From assembly GCA_905221615.1 (NCBI GenBank), contig CAJNDT010006002.1:966501-1030500 (forward strand): a stretch of 64,000 nucleotides of DNA. The letters run 5' to 3'. Made by a program: the position numbers and the translations under genes. Shown in pieces: positions 33,725-43,820 of this stretch (positions within the stretch are counted from its first letter, which is position 1; the number at the start of each line of letters is the position of its first letter). This DNA comes from Symbiodinium sp. CCMP2592. Its lineage: Eukaryota > Sar > Dinophyceae > Suessiales > Symbiodiniaceae. The notes beneath the pieces are model-generated. The model did no database searches. It worked only from the letters and a program-made list of their open reading frames with translations, and was not told the origin of the DNA.

Positions 33725-36700
33725 ATGACCATGGGCATCGACCCCATCGCGACGATTCTGTTCCTCGCCTACACCACCGCTGCCAGCTTGGACCCGGAGC
33801 CCATCGGCCCCTACGATGTGAAGAGAGGCAGCATCCGCCCTGACGGACACAAATTCGATGCCGCTGGTGAGCGGCCACGTGAGCAGAACATGCACTGGCC
33901 AACAGTCCGCAAAAAGCCACACGAAGTCAGGCCCGCGCACGGTGATCAACTACAACCGGGACTACCTGTACATTCGGTGCAAGAACGCCGTCCGGAACCT
34001 CCAGGAGCCCCTGCACACCTGCATCGGCACGTCCCTGCACATCTCCAACCACCAGAACAAGAACAGGCACCTGGACCAAAGACATCCCGACGCGCCACAC
34101 AACGCTCCCATGCCATGGACGACTACGACTCCATCGAACTTGAGGCAAACAATCACAAGATGGACGAGACTGACGGACCAGACGGAGACTCAGACTCCCG
34201 CGCCCGCCCACATAGTGATCCTCGCCACCTCAGCACAGATGTGGTCACGGAAGGACCTGAAACAGAACGGGACGCAGACACAGACAACGATCCGGAACTA
34301 CGAGTACATTCACCGCAAGATCCGGGCCAACGCCGAGCCCGAGCACCTGTGCATCAACCCCGGCACGACCATGCCCGCCTCCTACTACATGATCATAAAC
34401 CCCGACGAGCCTCAGAGCTACCACCACAAGACAACCCCGGTCGAAACGGGGGAAGGCCAGACCTGCTGCCCAAAGACTACGACACCACCGAAACCGAGGT
34501 TTACAACAACGAGATAGACCAAGGAGCCGGACCTCACTACGCCCCAGAACTACCTGCACATTCGCCCGAACATCCAGACCAACTCCGAGTTCGAGCCCCT
34601 GCACATCGCCTCTCGCACGACCCTGCTCAGCCTCTACCGCATCCTCGACGATTCCAACCAAGCTCAGAGCCCCTAAACGGGCCGAGGCAGGACCTATTGC
34701 CCGAGGACTACGGCACCACCGGAACCGAGGTTTTGGACTACAACACAGACGAGAGAGTCGGATCGGACTACGAACCAGAACTACCTGTACATTCACCTCA
34801 AGATCCAGGCCAGCTCCGAGCTCATGCCCCTGCACATCGCCTTTGGAACGACCCTGCTCAGCCTCTACAGCATTCTCAACGACTCCAACCCAGCTCCGAG
34901 CCCACGCCAGATAACAAGGCGGACCCAACCCGCGAAACGGTCCCACAGCAAGCCACCACTCCCGAGACGCTGCCACAAGAACACATGGACGCGGTTAGCT
35001 TGCTCAAGCTACCCGCACTAGCCATCGTTTCCGTGACGGCCGCCTGGGACGAGCCCTTCCTCGCCCACGACGCGCCCCAATGGTTCTGGACAACCTTCGA
35101 CAAAGGCGCGGAGGGGGGAGCATGCTGGAAAGCTATGGCACGGATGCTGGAGACCGCCTTCCAACAACAGGGAGACGAGGAAGAACAAAGCGACTCCTTC
35201 TGGACAGACACAGAGTTGATTCGGAACCACTATGCCACCAGATGGTGGAGACATGCCCAGCGGCGAGATCAACGCGGGGATCCCCTACCAGGCACTCCTC
35301 CCACGGAAGACGAGCTTCAAACACTGATCAACAAGATCGCCGACCTGGTCTTCAGAGCATGGTGGAGAGAGCGCACTACCCTCCTCACGGGAGGCGGCCG
35401 CCTAAGACCGTGCGGATGCATTGACATGACGGACGCGGAGACCTCCTCGGATGAGGCGAGCTGCAGTTCCACACCAACGCCCCGGGCCGCGACAAGATCC
35501 AGATCCCCTAAAGACAGGCGCCCCTTTACCCAACCCTTAAAGATGAACAACGACCCTGACGTGACCATCGACATCGAAGACCAGAGCGAGACCGACGATG
35601 ACAACGATATTCACTCACTCATGGAACACAGACACAAAGAGGTGCCTATGAACAAAAGAAGCCCGGCCAGGTTATGGAAGGAGTTGCCACCCGAGAGAAA
35701 GTCAAGCTCGGTCCGACGCCTACTACCGCCATGGAAAAAGGGAGGAAATCCTGCGCTTCGACCCCGTCCTCCGAGTCGCTCACCGCCACGAACACCGAAA
35801 GCAAAAGCAAGACCTCAAGTACCACCAAAATGTCAGGAAGAGGTCCCTGCGCCGACTACCCCTACAGCCCCGGCTACATCCTCCACAGACCTCCCGGACA
35901 CCGCAACCAATGCCGAGATGACCCCAGAGGACGCAGTGGCAGTATGGCAATCTATCTTCGAATGGGAGGCACAGGAATCCCTGGACCCCACATTGGTCCC
36001 ATTGCTGCCGACTCACATCTCAGACAGCATCGTCGAGACCCTCGCAGACAAGACGGAAGCAGAGCACAACCTCATGACCGATGTGCTGCCACAGTTCCTC
36101 GCGAGGATCCAAACAGACCTGGCTGAAGCACTACTCCGTGCCCGCGACCTGAGGAACAGGCTCAACCCGGACGACCCGAAGAAGTCCCCTGCTGGCAAGA
36201 AAAGGCCCGCAGAAGCATATGAGACAGAGGAAGATGAAGAGAACGACGAGTCCATGTACATGCAGACCACGCATATCTCCAGCTCCACTTCCTCGACGCC
36301 ACCGCAGCAGCCCAACGACGTCCTCTGTGCCCTACACGAAGCACTTGGCCGCCTCCAGCCCGCCAGGGCGACAAGCCGGGCACTCCGGCTCATGCAACGA
36401 CTTCAGGAACATGATGGACGTCTTTTGGTCGACCGAGAGGCGCTTGAAAGTTTGCTGATTGCAGCTTCCGGCGACGTTCCCCCGGAACCGGAAGGCGACG
36501 CCCTGATCTTGGAAATGGGCTGGGTCGGCACATGGTGGAGGAGGATTACCGGCACAGAACCACTAGGGCCCCAGCCGATCGACCTCGATCTCGAGTTCAT
36601 GGAGAAGCACGCCGGCGACGACACAATCCGCAATGCAGAGGAGGCCGACCAGGCTGCCCGGGAAGAAGCCTACCAACGATGGGCGGACGAAGCAGGAGCG

Positions 36701-37552
36701 AAACACATGGAAGAAACGGAGGCAGCAAAGGCCAAAACCGAGGACGAAGACACGCTCAAGGAGGCCATGGGACTCTCGTGGGAACCACCCACAAAACGGC
36801 TGTGCATAGGAATATGCATAGACGATGGCCGACGAGCGAAAGCTTGGGAGTGGGAGTTGGATAAAGGCGCAACCATCCAAGTACACATCAAGGCGGAGAA
36901 GAAGGAGTTCAGTGGAAGATGGTTAAGAGGAGGGCGACCTATCCGTGATGATGAAGTCCCGAAGTCCTTCCAGAAGAACCCGGACAAGAAAGCACCCGCC
37001 ACTGCCAAGCCACTTGCGACCGTCGACCTCACCAAACCAGCGACACGGGAACTATACTCCCGATGGAGCCAACCGAAGGTGTCGGACCAAGCTGTGGTCC
37101 AGATCGGGGGAATAGCCATGCTGATGGCATTCAAGGAAGAACTATTTCCACATGAATGCCAACAAGACCTGGACATGAGGGATACCTACAACGTCAGCAA
37201 GTATGATGACAACCACGACGACACAAAGGACCAAAGCACCCCAGGCTTACCTTCAGGCCACAACGAACCGGCTTCCCTACCAGCTCCTCACCGCGGACCA
37301 GCTCGAGGCAACGGACTACCTGAAGAAGCAGCAGAAACGGTGCTCAGCGAAGAAACCACGGTCGCCGTACACCAAGAAGATGCCCACCTCCCGCCCGACC
37401 CCACGGACACCACGCATGGCGACCAACGTGAGCCCGAGGACGACGTAGAAGCGACCAGCAACCCCGACCCCTACTACAATGGCCGAGTCTTCTTCGAACG
37501 CTATGGACGGGATGGTGACGAACAGTCTGAGAGAGGCAGTGGTAGCAGTTGA
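33725..37552 (+). CDS. Unrecognised 1275-aa ORF, retroelement ORF1/gag-like candidate
   Basis: ATG 33725 lies 11 bases past a 110-bp CCCTAAA array. Residues about 70-400 are Pro/His/Arg-rich and contain four degenerate units (PELPVHSPQDPGQLRAHAP type) spaced about 240-330 nt. From about 430 the protein looks globular, then alternates with charged linkers; recognisable patches are AWDEPFLAHDAPQWFWTTF, WWRHAQRRD, VWQSIFEWEAQESLDPTLVP, MGWVGTWWRRITG and KRLCIGICIDDGRRAKAWEW. No RT, zinc knuckle or protease motif was seen. No family recognised. The insert ends with a 3' UTR and a 15-base A run followed by telomere-like repeats, so retroposition is likely. In the repeat zone the +1 frame is also open and looks protein-like, which leaves either a frameshift or overlapping coding. 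Confidence 0.6.
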   Translation: MTMGIDPIATILFLAYTTAASLDPEPIGPYDVKRGSIRPDGHKFDAAGERPREQNMHWPTVRKKPHEVRPAHGDQLQPGLPVHSVQERRPEPPGAPAHLHRHVPAHLQPPEQEQAPGPKTSRRATQRSHAMDDYDSIELEANNHKMDETDGPDGDSDSRARPHSDPRHLSTDVVTEGPETERDADTDNDPELRVHSPQDPGQRRARAPVHQPRHDHARLLLHDHKPRRASELPPQDNPGRNGGRPDLLPKDYDTTETEVYNNEIDQGAGPHYAPELPAHSPEHPDQLRVRAPAHRLSHDPAQPLPHPRRFQPSSEPLNGPRQDLLPEDYGTTGTEVLDYNTDERVGSDYEPELPVHSPQDPGQLRAHAPAHRLWNDPAQPLQHSQRLQPSSEPTPDNKADPTRETVPQQATTPETLPQEHMDAVSLLKLPALAIVSVTAAWDEPFLAHDAPQWFWTTFDKGAEGGACWKAMARMLETAFQQQGDEEEQSDSFWTDTELIRNHYATRWWRHAQRRDQRGDPLPGTPPTEDELQTLINKIADLVFRAWWRERTTLLTGGGRLRPCGCIDMTDAETSSDEASCSSTPTPRAATRSRSPKDRRPFTQPLKMNNDPDVTIDIEDQSETDDDNDIHSLMEHRHKEVPMNKRSPARLWKELPPERKSSSVRRLLPPWKKGGNPALRPRPPSRSPPRTPKAKARPQVPPKCQEEVPAPTTPTAPATSSTDLPDTATNAEMTPEDAVAVWQSIFEWEAQESLDPTLVPLLPTHISDSIVETLADKTEAEHNLMTDVLPQFLARIQTDLAEALLRARDLRNRLNPDDPKKSPAGKKRPAEAYETEEDEENDESMYMQTTHISSSTSSTPPQQPNDVLCALHEALGRLQPARATSRALRLMQRLQEHDGRLLVDREALESLLIAASGDVPPEPEGDALILEMGWVGTWWRRITGTEPLGPQPIDLDLEFMEKHAGDDTIRNAEEADQAAREEAYQRWADEAGAKHMEETEAAKAKTEDEDTLKEAMGLSWEPPTKRLCIGICIDDGRRAKAWEWELDKGATIQVHIKAEKKEFSGRWLRGGRPIRDDEVPKSFQKNPDKKAPATAKPLATVDLTKPATRELYSRWSQPKVSDQAVVQIGGIAMLMAFKEELFPHECQQDLDMRDTYNVSKYDDNHDDTKDQSTPGLPSGHNEPASLPAPHRGPARGNGLPEEAAETVLSEETTVAVHQEDAHLPPDPTDTTHGDQREPEDDVEATSNPDPYYNGRVFFERYGRDGDEQSERGSGSS

Positions 37553-38004
37553 ACCAGGGCCTTCGGCTAATATCCTCGGGGAGTCATCTTAGCTTGTTTC
37601 GAGTGTAATGTTTTCGCTTGCTGCCAGGAGGTCTCGGCCCTGCCTTTGTTCGTACGAGGTACATTCTTGGCCCGGGGATGCGAGGGGTCACGTCGCGAGA
37701 ACTGACAGTGACAGCTGCATGGAGAAAGCTCATGTGACAAACTCTGCTTCTGAAAGGTCCATGATGTCCGATGTACTTGTTGGTAATTGCTACTGATGTT
37801 ACGGGTGGTAATTTCTTCTGTTTGAACAGGGACAGCCAGAGGACAGACAGAGTTCGGTGCACGTACAGCCGCGCCAAACACGCAAAAGGGACCTGGTGTC
37901 AACTCCTTCGTCTAAGGGAATATCTGCCTTTCGACACTAGGTCCCTCCCATAGGCTCCACCTGGTAAGGTATTCCGCTGGTAATGCAGATGGAAAAGGGC
38001 CCGC
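37553..38004 (+). other. Probable 3' UTR of the 1275-aa ORF
   Basis: About 450 bases of unique sequence with no telomere-like repeats, ending in the A run at 38005. No ORF of interest. Confidence 0.45.
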
Positions 38005-38019
38005 AAAAAAAAAAAAAAA
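38005..38019 (+). other. Poly(A) tract joined directly to CCCTAAA repeats
   Basis: Fifteen consecutive A residues close the sequence downstream of the 1275-aa ORF and pass straight into CCCTAAACCCCTAAACC. This is the expected 3' junction of a polyadenylated retrocopy inserted in telomere-like DNA. Confidence 0.6.
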
Positions 38020-38072
38020 CCCTAAACCCCTAAACCCTAAACCCCTAAACCCTAAACCCTAAACCCTGATAC
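38020..38072. repeat. CCCTAAA block after the poly(A) run
   Basis: Heptamer and octamer units beginning at the last A of the 15-base A tract. Confidence 0.9.
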
Positions 38073-38152
38073 CCATAAGGGTCGATTCCGCTAAACCCTT
38101 CAGCTCCAGGAGCCAGGATGTACGTGACCAGCTGTCCGACGCACCTTCGTCA

Positions 38153-38206
38153 TAGTTGGGTAACAGTTTACATGTGTATGCGGACTTAAACCCAATCAGG
38201 AATAGA
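38153..38206. repeat. Second copy of the helicase-intron repeat
   Basis: TAGTTGGGTAACAGTTTACA through CCCAATCAGGAATAGAAAT; not obviously within a gene. Confidence 0.7.
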
Positions 38207-38311
38207 AATTTAAAGGAGCCCTAAACCCTAAACCATCGATGCCTCGCAGAAAAAGCGTTCAGAAAAACAAGAAGCACCCTAAACCATGAACTGTAGGTGC
38301 GTGGTCTTGGT

Positions 38312-38395
38312 GCTTCTTTCCGTGCTTTTGCTGCGATCCGGATCGATGGCCGGGTGGTGACCTGGGGCGATCCCCACTACGGAGACTCGCTCTGA
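38312..38395 (+). pseudogene. Isolated RCC1-like repeat fragment
   Basis: Reads ASFRAFAAIRIDGRVVTWGD, then PHYGDSL and a stop. This is one RCC1-like blade of the same type as those in the gene ending at 30335. Neighbouring sequence is telomere-like and no further blades were found within several hundred bases, so it is a lone exon or a fragment left by duplication. Confidence 0.6.
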
Positions 38396-39090
38396 TCGTT
38401 GTCATTCTGTTTCTTTTTATATAGTATGATTACTAAACATATTTTTGAATACTTGCTAGTATTTTTGATATTTTTTGTTAATCACACATTTCCAGAAGAG
38501 CTAATAGTCTGACTACGAGTGTCAATTTGGTGTTGCTACTATGGTCAGAACTGTTATTTCCATCATGATACTTATGAGGGTGCTGCCGGCGGAAACCCAC
38601 AGCATTCCTTAAACAACCGGCTTGCTTATGATACTTCTGATTGCTAGTGCTAGGCTGCTTAGATAGTTTTGTTGTAGAGCCGGCCCCGAACCCTAAACCC
38701 TAAACCCTGCTCAAAAAAGCCCTAAACCCTAAACCCTAATCCGTAAACCCTAAACCCTAATCCCTAAACCCGAAACTCTAATCCCTAAACCCTAAACCCC
38801 GAACCCTTGTCGTTTCTGTTTGTATCACTGCGGATTCCCACTCATTCACCAAGGGCTTTAATGAAAAGAACTTCGGGTGAAGGCTGATCTTTGTACCAGG
38901 GTTTAGGGTCTAGGGTTTAGGGTTTAGGCATGTTTAACCCTAAACCCTAAACCGAACCCTAAACCCCAATAGACCCTAAACCCTAAACCGTAGGCCTTGC
39001 CTTAAACTGTGAGGGGCTTCATAATGGGGGTTTTCCGAAACTCACCTTTTCTGAGAGCCAGGAGGGGATGGCTCCACTGTCTGCCCGCAG

Positions 39091-39310
39091 CTTCAAAACG
39101 TGGATGACTTCCGCCCCCCCAGAGACTCCAATATCCCGTAATTAAGGAATACTGTGATGTAAGGGATATTCCTTAATTGAGGGATACTGGATCCTACTGT
39201 GATTTAAGGGATATTCCTAAATCAGGGGATATTGGAGTCTCTGGGCCCACGGCGCCGGGCATTGTCGTCGAAAAGCTGCGCGTTCAACCTTGCAAGCCGA
39301 CTCGCTGAAG
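39091..39310 (+). CDS. Two candidate exons flanking a family B element
   Basis: Left exon (after CCCGCAG) reads LQNVDDFRPP and runs into the element starting at 39118; right exon after 39244 reads PTAPGIVVEKLRVQPCKPTR and a stop. The exact splice points are ambiguous because the element ends overlap possible GA donor and AG acceptor sites. Confidence 0.35.
39118..39244. repeat. Family B foldback element between candidate exons
   Basis: CCCAGAGACTCCAATATCCC to GGATATTGGAGTCTCTGGG with an internal duplication of the right arm. Confidence 0.9.
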
Positions 39311-39456
39311 CCAAAGCCCCGATAGCGCAGCCCTAAATCGTGCACGATGAGCCCTAAACTCTAAACCCTAAACCTTAAATCTCTAAACTAGAGCCAAGCG
39401 GTAAGCTCTCCGTTTGAGAAGCGAGGCTAGCGCTGTGCTGGGTTTGCACAGGGGCG

Positions 39457-39632
39457 TCTTGGAGTTGAGTTGGCAGAAGGTCTCGTTGATGACATCCCAG
39501 AGACTCCAATATCCCTAAAATAAAGGAATACTCCGTAAATCACATTAGGGATCCCTACTATGGTTTAAGGGATAATCCTTAGTGAAGGGATATTGGAGTC
39601 TGTGGGATCCTGTACAGCACGGTTTACAGTTT
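39457..39632 (+). CDS. Candidate exons flanking a second family B element
   Basis: Left block after GCACAG reads GRLGVELAEGLVDDIP and meets the element at 39496; right block after 39606 reads GILYSTVYS or a neighbouring frame. Same arrangement as 39118-39244. Unrecognised. Confidence 0.3.
39496..39606. repeat. Family B foldback element between candidate exons
   Basis: CCCAGAGACTCCAATATCCC to GGGATATTGGAGTCTGTGGG. Confidence 0.9.
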
Positions 39633-40196
39633 AGGGGTTTAGGGGTTTAGGGTCTGATGACTTTGGCCGAACTTATTCATCATTTGCAGAGATACAGCAC
39701 CTAAATACACACAGCGCGGCTTCGCACTTTACCTTAACCGAGCTTGTTTGCACTTTACGTAGACTTTCGGAAACCCTGCACCCTAAACCCTAAACCCCAA
39801 ACCCTGAACCCTAAACCCTAAACCCCAAAACCCAAACCCTAAACCCTAAACCAAAACCCGTAAACATCCCTAAACCCTAAACCCTAGACTTTCGGAATCA
39901 GGGCTTAGAGTTTGGTACGCTTTAGAAGTTTAGAGCGTGAGCCCGGGAGCTTCGACTTGAGACCCCCGGAGCCTTCATTGCCGAAGTGGGGGAAGCGTTC
40001 AGGGCCCATAGACTTCTATAGATGGAGACTCCAAAAGCACATAAACACAAGAACTTTTCGGGATATCCCTACCGTATTGGGCTGTCTCATAAGGGGGTTT
40101 ATATGGGATATGCCTATCCTTATTTTTGCTTATCTGCTTTTTGGGGGCCCCAGAATATCCCAGAGACTCCAATATCCCCTACTTTACGGAGATTTT

Positions 40197-40432
40197 ATGG
40201 GAGTTTCCGAAAACAAGGGGCACCTTGCTTAGGGTTCCTTGAAAGGGTTACTTTCAGGGTACTATAAGGGTTGCTTAACCCAAAACAAAGGGGTACCGTA
40301 TATTGGGGTCCTTATAATGGAGATGCTACTAGTTAAGGTACTAAATAAGGGGTGCCGTATTTTGGGGTCCTTATAATAGAGATCCTAGTGTTTAGGGTAC
40401 TAAATAAGGAGTCCCGATTATCGGAAACACCT
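40197..40432. repeat. Expanded family D foldback element joined to a family B end
   Basis: ATGGGAGTTTCCGAAAACAA to ATTATCGGAAACACC with two internal copies of the GGGGTCCTTATAAT segment. A family B left end (40159-40186) immediately precedes it, so the locus is a chimera. Confidence 0.75.
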
Positions 40433-40599
40433 AAGTTCTGCCAGGCCACAGCCCGCTTTTGTCGAAGCAGTCCGGACCCAGGCCAGCGGCCATACCATGT
40501 TTGTAGTAGGTTCAGTGCATGGCCTTAGCTGCTTGCATTGTTACACCTTGAGAAGACAGGGATCCGAGAGCATGAAGGTAACAGCGTCGGCATATCATC

Positions 40600-40760
40600 C
40601 TACTGGCCTGTTACGATCAGTTGCTGCTGCTGCATCTACGGCAACTGCGACGACCACTAGGACTACTACTACTGCTCCCGATCTTGCTCCTGCCCCTGCT
40701 GCCACTGCTACCGTGACCACCACTGCTACCGCGACCGCTCCTGCTTCTTGCAGTCGTGGT
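40600..40760. repeat. Degenerate ACN/GCN trinucleotide repeat
   Basis: ACTACTACTGCT and GCTACCGTGACC units; the open frame through it encodes Ala/Thr runs. Confidence 0.75.
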
Positions 40761-40936
40761 CATCTCCAGTCTTCAGGTGCGACCCAAGCCCAACACGCTC
40801 CTCCTTCAGCCCGAAGAACTCTAGAATCTATACCCTCCGCAGCTCGAAACACTAATCCCCCACACACAACCCAAGATATCCCCAAGGTTCTAAACCCTAT
40901 ATCCCAAATCGCAAACCCTCAACTCTAAGCTGCCGG

Positions 40937-41045
40937 AATATGGGACTTTCCGAAAATAGGGGCACCTTATTTTGGAGTCCTTATACTAAGGATCCTATTA
41001 TTTAGGGTACTATATTAGGGTCCCCTAGTTTCGGAAACTCCCATA
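40937..41045. repeat. Family D foldback element before a terminal exon
   Basis: ATATGGGACTTTCCGAAAAT to GTTTCGGAAACTCCCATAT. Confidence 0.9.
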
Positions 41046-41152
41046 TGCAGCTCTACCGACACGGAAGGCTCCAGCACATCGACCGCAGCTCATTTCGGCG
41101 ACCAGAGGTTGGGCTGTTCGGGCTGACTCTCTATCTCTTGGTGGCTGAGTAG
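41045..41152 (+). CDS. Terminal exon of an unrecognised gene
   Basis: Reads [20 protein letters not shown], then [15 protein letters not shown] and a stop. It starts where a family D foldback element ends (41045), and the element's end supplies a possible acceptor (ATGCAG). Upstream coding exons were not identified. Function unknown. Confidence 0.4.
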   Translation: MQLYRHGRLQHIDRSSFRRPEVGLFGLTLYLLVAE

Positions 41153-41179
41153 TTGAACGTTTACCCTTTTGTGGACATG

Positions 41180-41665
41180 CTGGAACATATCTATGCAGAT
41201 GTGTACAGATGTACATGTCTAATCGGTTGTACATGTATACATGTACATGTATACACACAGATTTTTGTGCAGTACAGAAATATGCACGTATGTGTATATA
41301 TATATATATATATATGTGCATATATATATATATATATGCATATGTATATGCATATGTATATGTACATGTATACACACATGTATACACATGCATACGAACG
41401 TACTTCCCTCCCCTCCTCCCCTCCCTCCCACCCTCCCTCCCTCCGTCCATCCATACATCCATCTATCCATCAATGCATCCATCCATCAATCCATCCATCC
41501 ATCCATCCATCCAAGCAGATATATGCATACAGACATGCATACCCACATATACATACACTGACAAAGGCATACGTACATACGTATGTACTTACCTCATGTG
41601 TATATGTGTACATGCGCATATACATATGCGCATGCATATACATGTGCATGTACATAATGTACACG
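41180..41665. repeat. Compound microsatellite
   Basis: TACATGTATA, TATATATA, CCTCCCTCC and CATCCATCCATC blocks in succession. Confidence 0.95.
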
Positions 41666-41984
41666 TACACGCACATCTGTTTCTCGGGGCCAGAAACAGC
41701 AACTGCACATAAACAAAACGCTGCGATTCAGGTCATGGTTCCCCTATGCTCAACTTCATAATAGGCTAGAGTTTCGGATTCACAGTTGTTGGAGTTTGAT
41801 GGTGTAAGGTCAACCCAACCAAAAAGCCCCAACTGCCTCCACCCAAAACCCTACCCTCAAGCCTTTAGCCCTCATGGTGTAAGACTTCTTTTGAACCCTT
41901 ATAGATCCCTCATAAAGCTTTCAAAAACCAGCGACTGTCACACTAAACCCTAAACCCGGGCCAATGTTTACACGACCCTAACCC

Positions 41985-42075
41985 TAAACCCCTGAACCCT
42001 AAAACCCTAAACCCTAAACCCTAAAACCCTAAAACCCTAAAACCCTAAAACCCTAAAACCCTAAACCCTAACCGT
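41985..42075. repeat. CCCTAAAA block
   Basis: Eight-base variant CCCTAAAA repeated about seven times among heptamers. Confidence 0.9.
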
Positions 42076-42233
42076 AACCCACTCCTGGCACCTCTAATCG
42101 GGCCTCTGAGGCCCTCTCCCCTCTACCTCTCCTGGCTCCTTGTGGCCTTCATGATTACAAGAGGGTTCCTTTAAAGGGATGTCTAGGGTTTCCTTAGCAG
42201 GGCTAAAGTTTCGTGTTCTATAAGATAGGGGCC

Positions 42234-42332
42234 TTAATACGTAGAGTAGGGTTTTGGGGCTCATTATACTATAGTCATAATAAGGACCCCCCAAAAAATA
42301 GTGGGGGGGGGTGTTATTTTGGCCCCTATAGT
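42234..42332. repeat. Family A foldback element, inverted orientation
   Basis: GATAGGGGCCTTAATACGTA to TATTTTGGCCCCTATAG; an inserted G run in the right arm. Confidence 0.85.
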
Positions 42333-42992
42333 AGGTATCAAGATGAAGAAGTCATCTAGATCCTTATTGTTGTAGCTCAAGTTAAATTCCTAAACCCCAA
42401 GAGCTAAACCCTAAATCCGAAAGCCTAAACCACTACTCTGGCAGCCAGGTCCTGTGGAAGCCACCATTACATCACGAGAAAGGCATCATGTCGGCAAGGG
42501 AGTTAGGTTAGGCCACCGGGGAGCCTATATACCCCTTTTGCGATAACTATTCCCCTGTATTGCATTCTTTGAGGATTTCCATAGGGATTCGGACAATGGG
42601 GGACCCTACCTACGTCCCTTACTGGGGAGTGTTGCGTCGCTTCAAGACGTTGCCTGGCCAACTGCGCCATATAGCAAGCTGAGCGGGAGTGTGTAATATA
42701 GACGCCCTGATAAATCAAGCTGTGATCGTTTCGGATGAAAGGAAGTGGTTGCGCCCTTCTACTTTCTCCATTCTATACATTTCTTCGGGACCATGCGCTG
42801 TCGTAGCTGGCTTCTGCCCAGAACCGTATTTCCTGAAGTCAGCCATCGATATTGGAAACAGCTGGGTTTAGTGTAGGGTTTAGGGCTTATGATTTAGGGT
42901 TCAGAAGCCCTAAACCCCAAACCCCAGGGTTCAGGACGGGATTACCCTGAAGCCTAGGCCCATGAGGAACCCTGAGACCTGGCTCTTGAAAG

Positions 42993-43070
42993 GTTGTTTC
43001 AGCAGCTCGACGAAGCCCTTGCCGATGTGGAGGACGATGATCCCACCCCAAGCTACGGCCTACACCTCAG
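42993..43070 (+). CDS. Single coding-like exon
   Basis: After an AG at 42991-42992 the frame reads LFQQLDEALADVEDDDPTPS then YGLHLS. It is acidic and helical. A family C foldback element follows after about 20 bases. Possibly part of the same gene as the exon at 43511. Confidence 0.4.
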
Positions 43071-43088
43071 CCCTGAAACCCTACACCC

Positions 43089-43223
43089 TACTTGGAGGGG
43101 CAGGGGACTTAATAAGTAGGTCATAAGTAGGGTTATAATTGGGGTAACTCCATTTAGGGTACTTATAACTCTACTTATAATCTACTTATAATCTACTTAC
43201 TAAGTCCCTTGCCCTTCCAAGTA
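43089..43223. repeat. Family C foldback element
   Basis: Same termini as the copy at 19419; the ATAACCTACTTATAA motif is duplicated in the right arm. Confidence 0.9.
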
Positions 43224-43510
43224 AACCCTAAACCTGAAACCAAATCCAGGCCCTTGGAACCCCTGTAGTTGCGGTGCAGAGCTCCCCAAGCTCGGCAAGC
43301 ATTTGAGGCCAAGGGAGCGCAAATTCTTGCCATATTACACCTTAATACGAGCGGAGTGGACTATAAAGCCCTAACTGAACCTTAAACCTAAAACCCTAAA
43401 CCCTCAAAATCCTATACCCTGAACCTTAAACCTTCAACCCTAAACCCTGAACCTTATACCCTCAGCCCTATACCCTAAACCCTATACCCCGAAGCGACCC
43501 TAACTCCCAG

Positions 43511-43612
43511 AAGCTCCAGGACGTCGAAGTTCCAACGAGGCAGACGACTCCCTCCGGCGCTGTGGTGGGGGCCCTGGCGGACACAGCAGGGCGGAGAGGA
43601 GCTGGGCTTCAG
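43511..43612 (+). CDS. Single coding-like exon
   Basis: After CCCAG the frame reads KLQDVEVPTRQTTPSGAVVG then ALADTAGRRGAGLQ. No family recognised. A 48-bp tandem repeat begins just downstream. Confidence 0.4.
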
Positions 43613-43636
43613 AGTGCCGTACTTTCTTACGTTTTT

Positions 43637-43820
43637 CTTAAAGGAACCATTTTGAAACACAAGTTCATACTTTCCGTACTTTTTCTTAAAGGAACCCTTA
43701 TGAAAGAAACGTTTATACTTTCGTACTTTTTCAAAAAGGAACCGTTATGAAGCAACCCTTCATACTTTCATACTTTTTCTTAAAGGAACCATTATGACAT
43801 AGAAGTTTATACTTTTTCTC
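43637..43820. repeat. Tandem repeat, about 48-bp unit, four copies
   Basis: Each unit contains CTTAAAGGAACC, then an AT-rich stretch, then TTCATACTTTCGTACTTTTT. Copies differ by substitutions. Confidence 0.8.

Noticed and set aside
35080-37176. Several 100-170-codon frames on both strands
   Set aside because: Shadows of the 1275-aa ORF in GC-rich DNA; none has better composition than the long frame.
40497-40928. 143-codon plus-strand ORF
   Set aside because: Mostly Ala/Thr from a trinucleotide repeat, and it ends in telomere-like DNA; only the first 30 codons are unusual.
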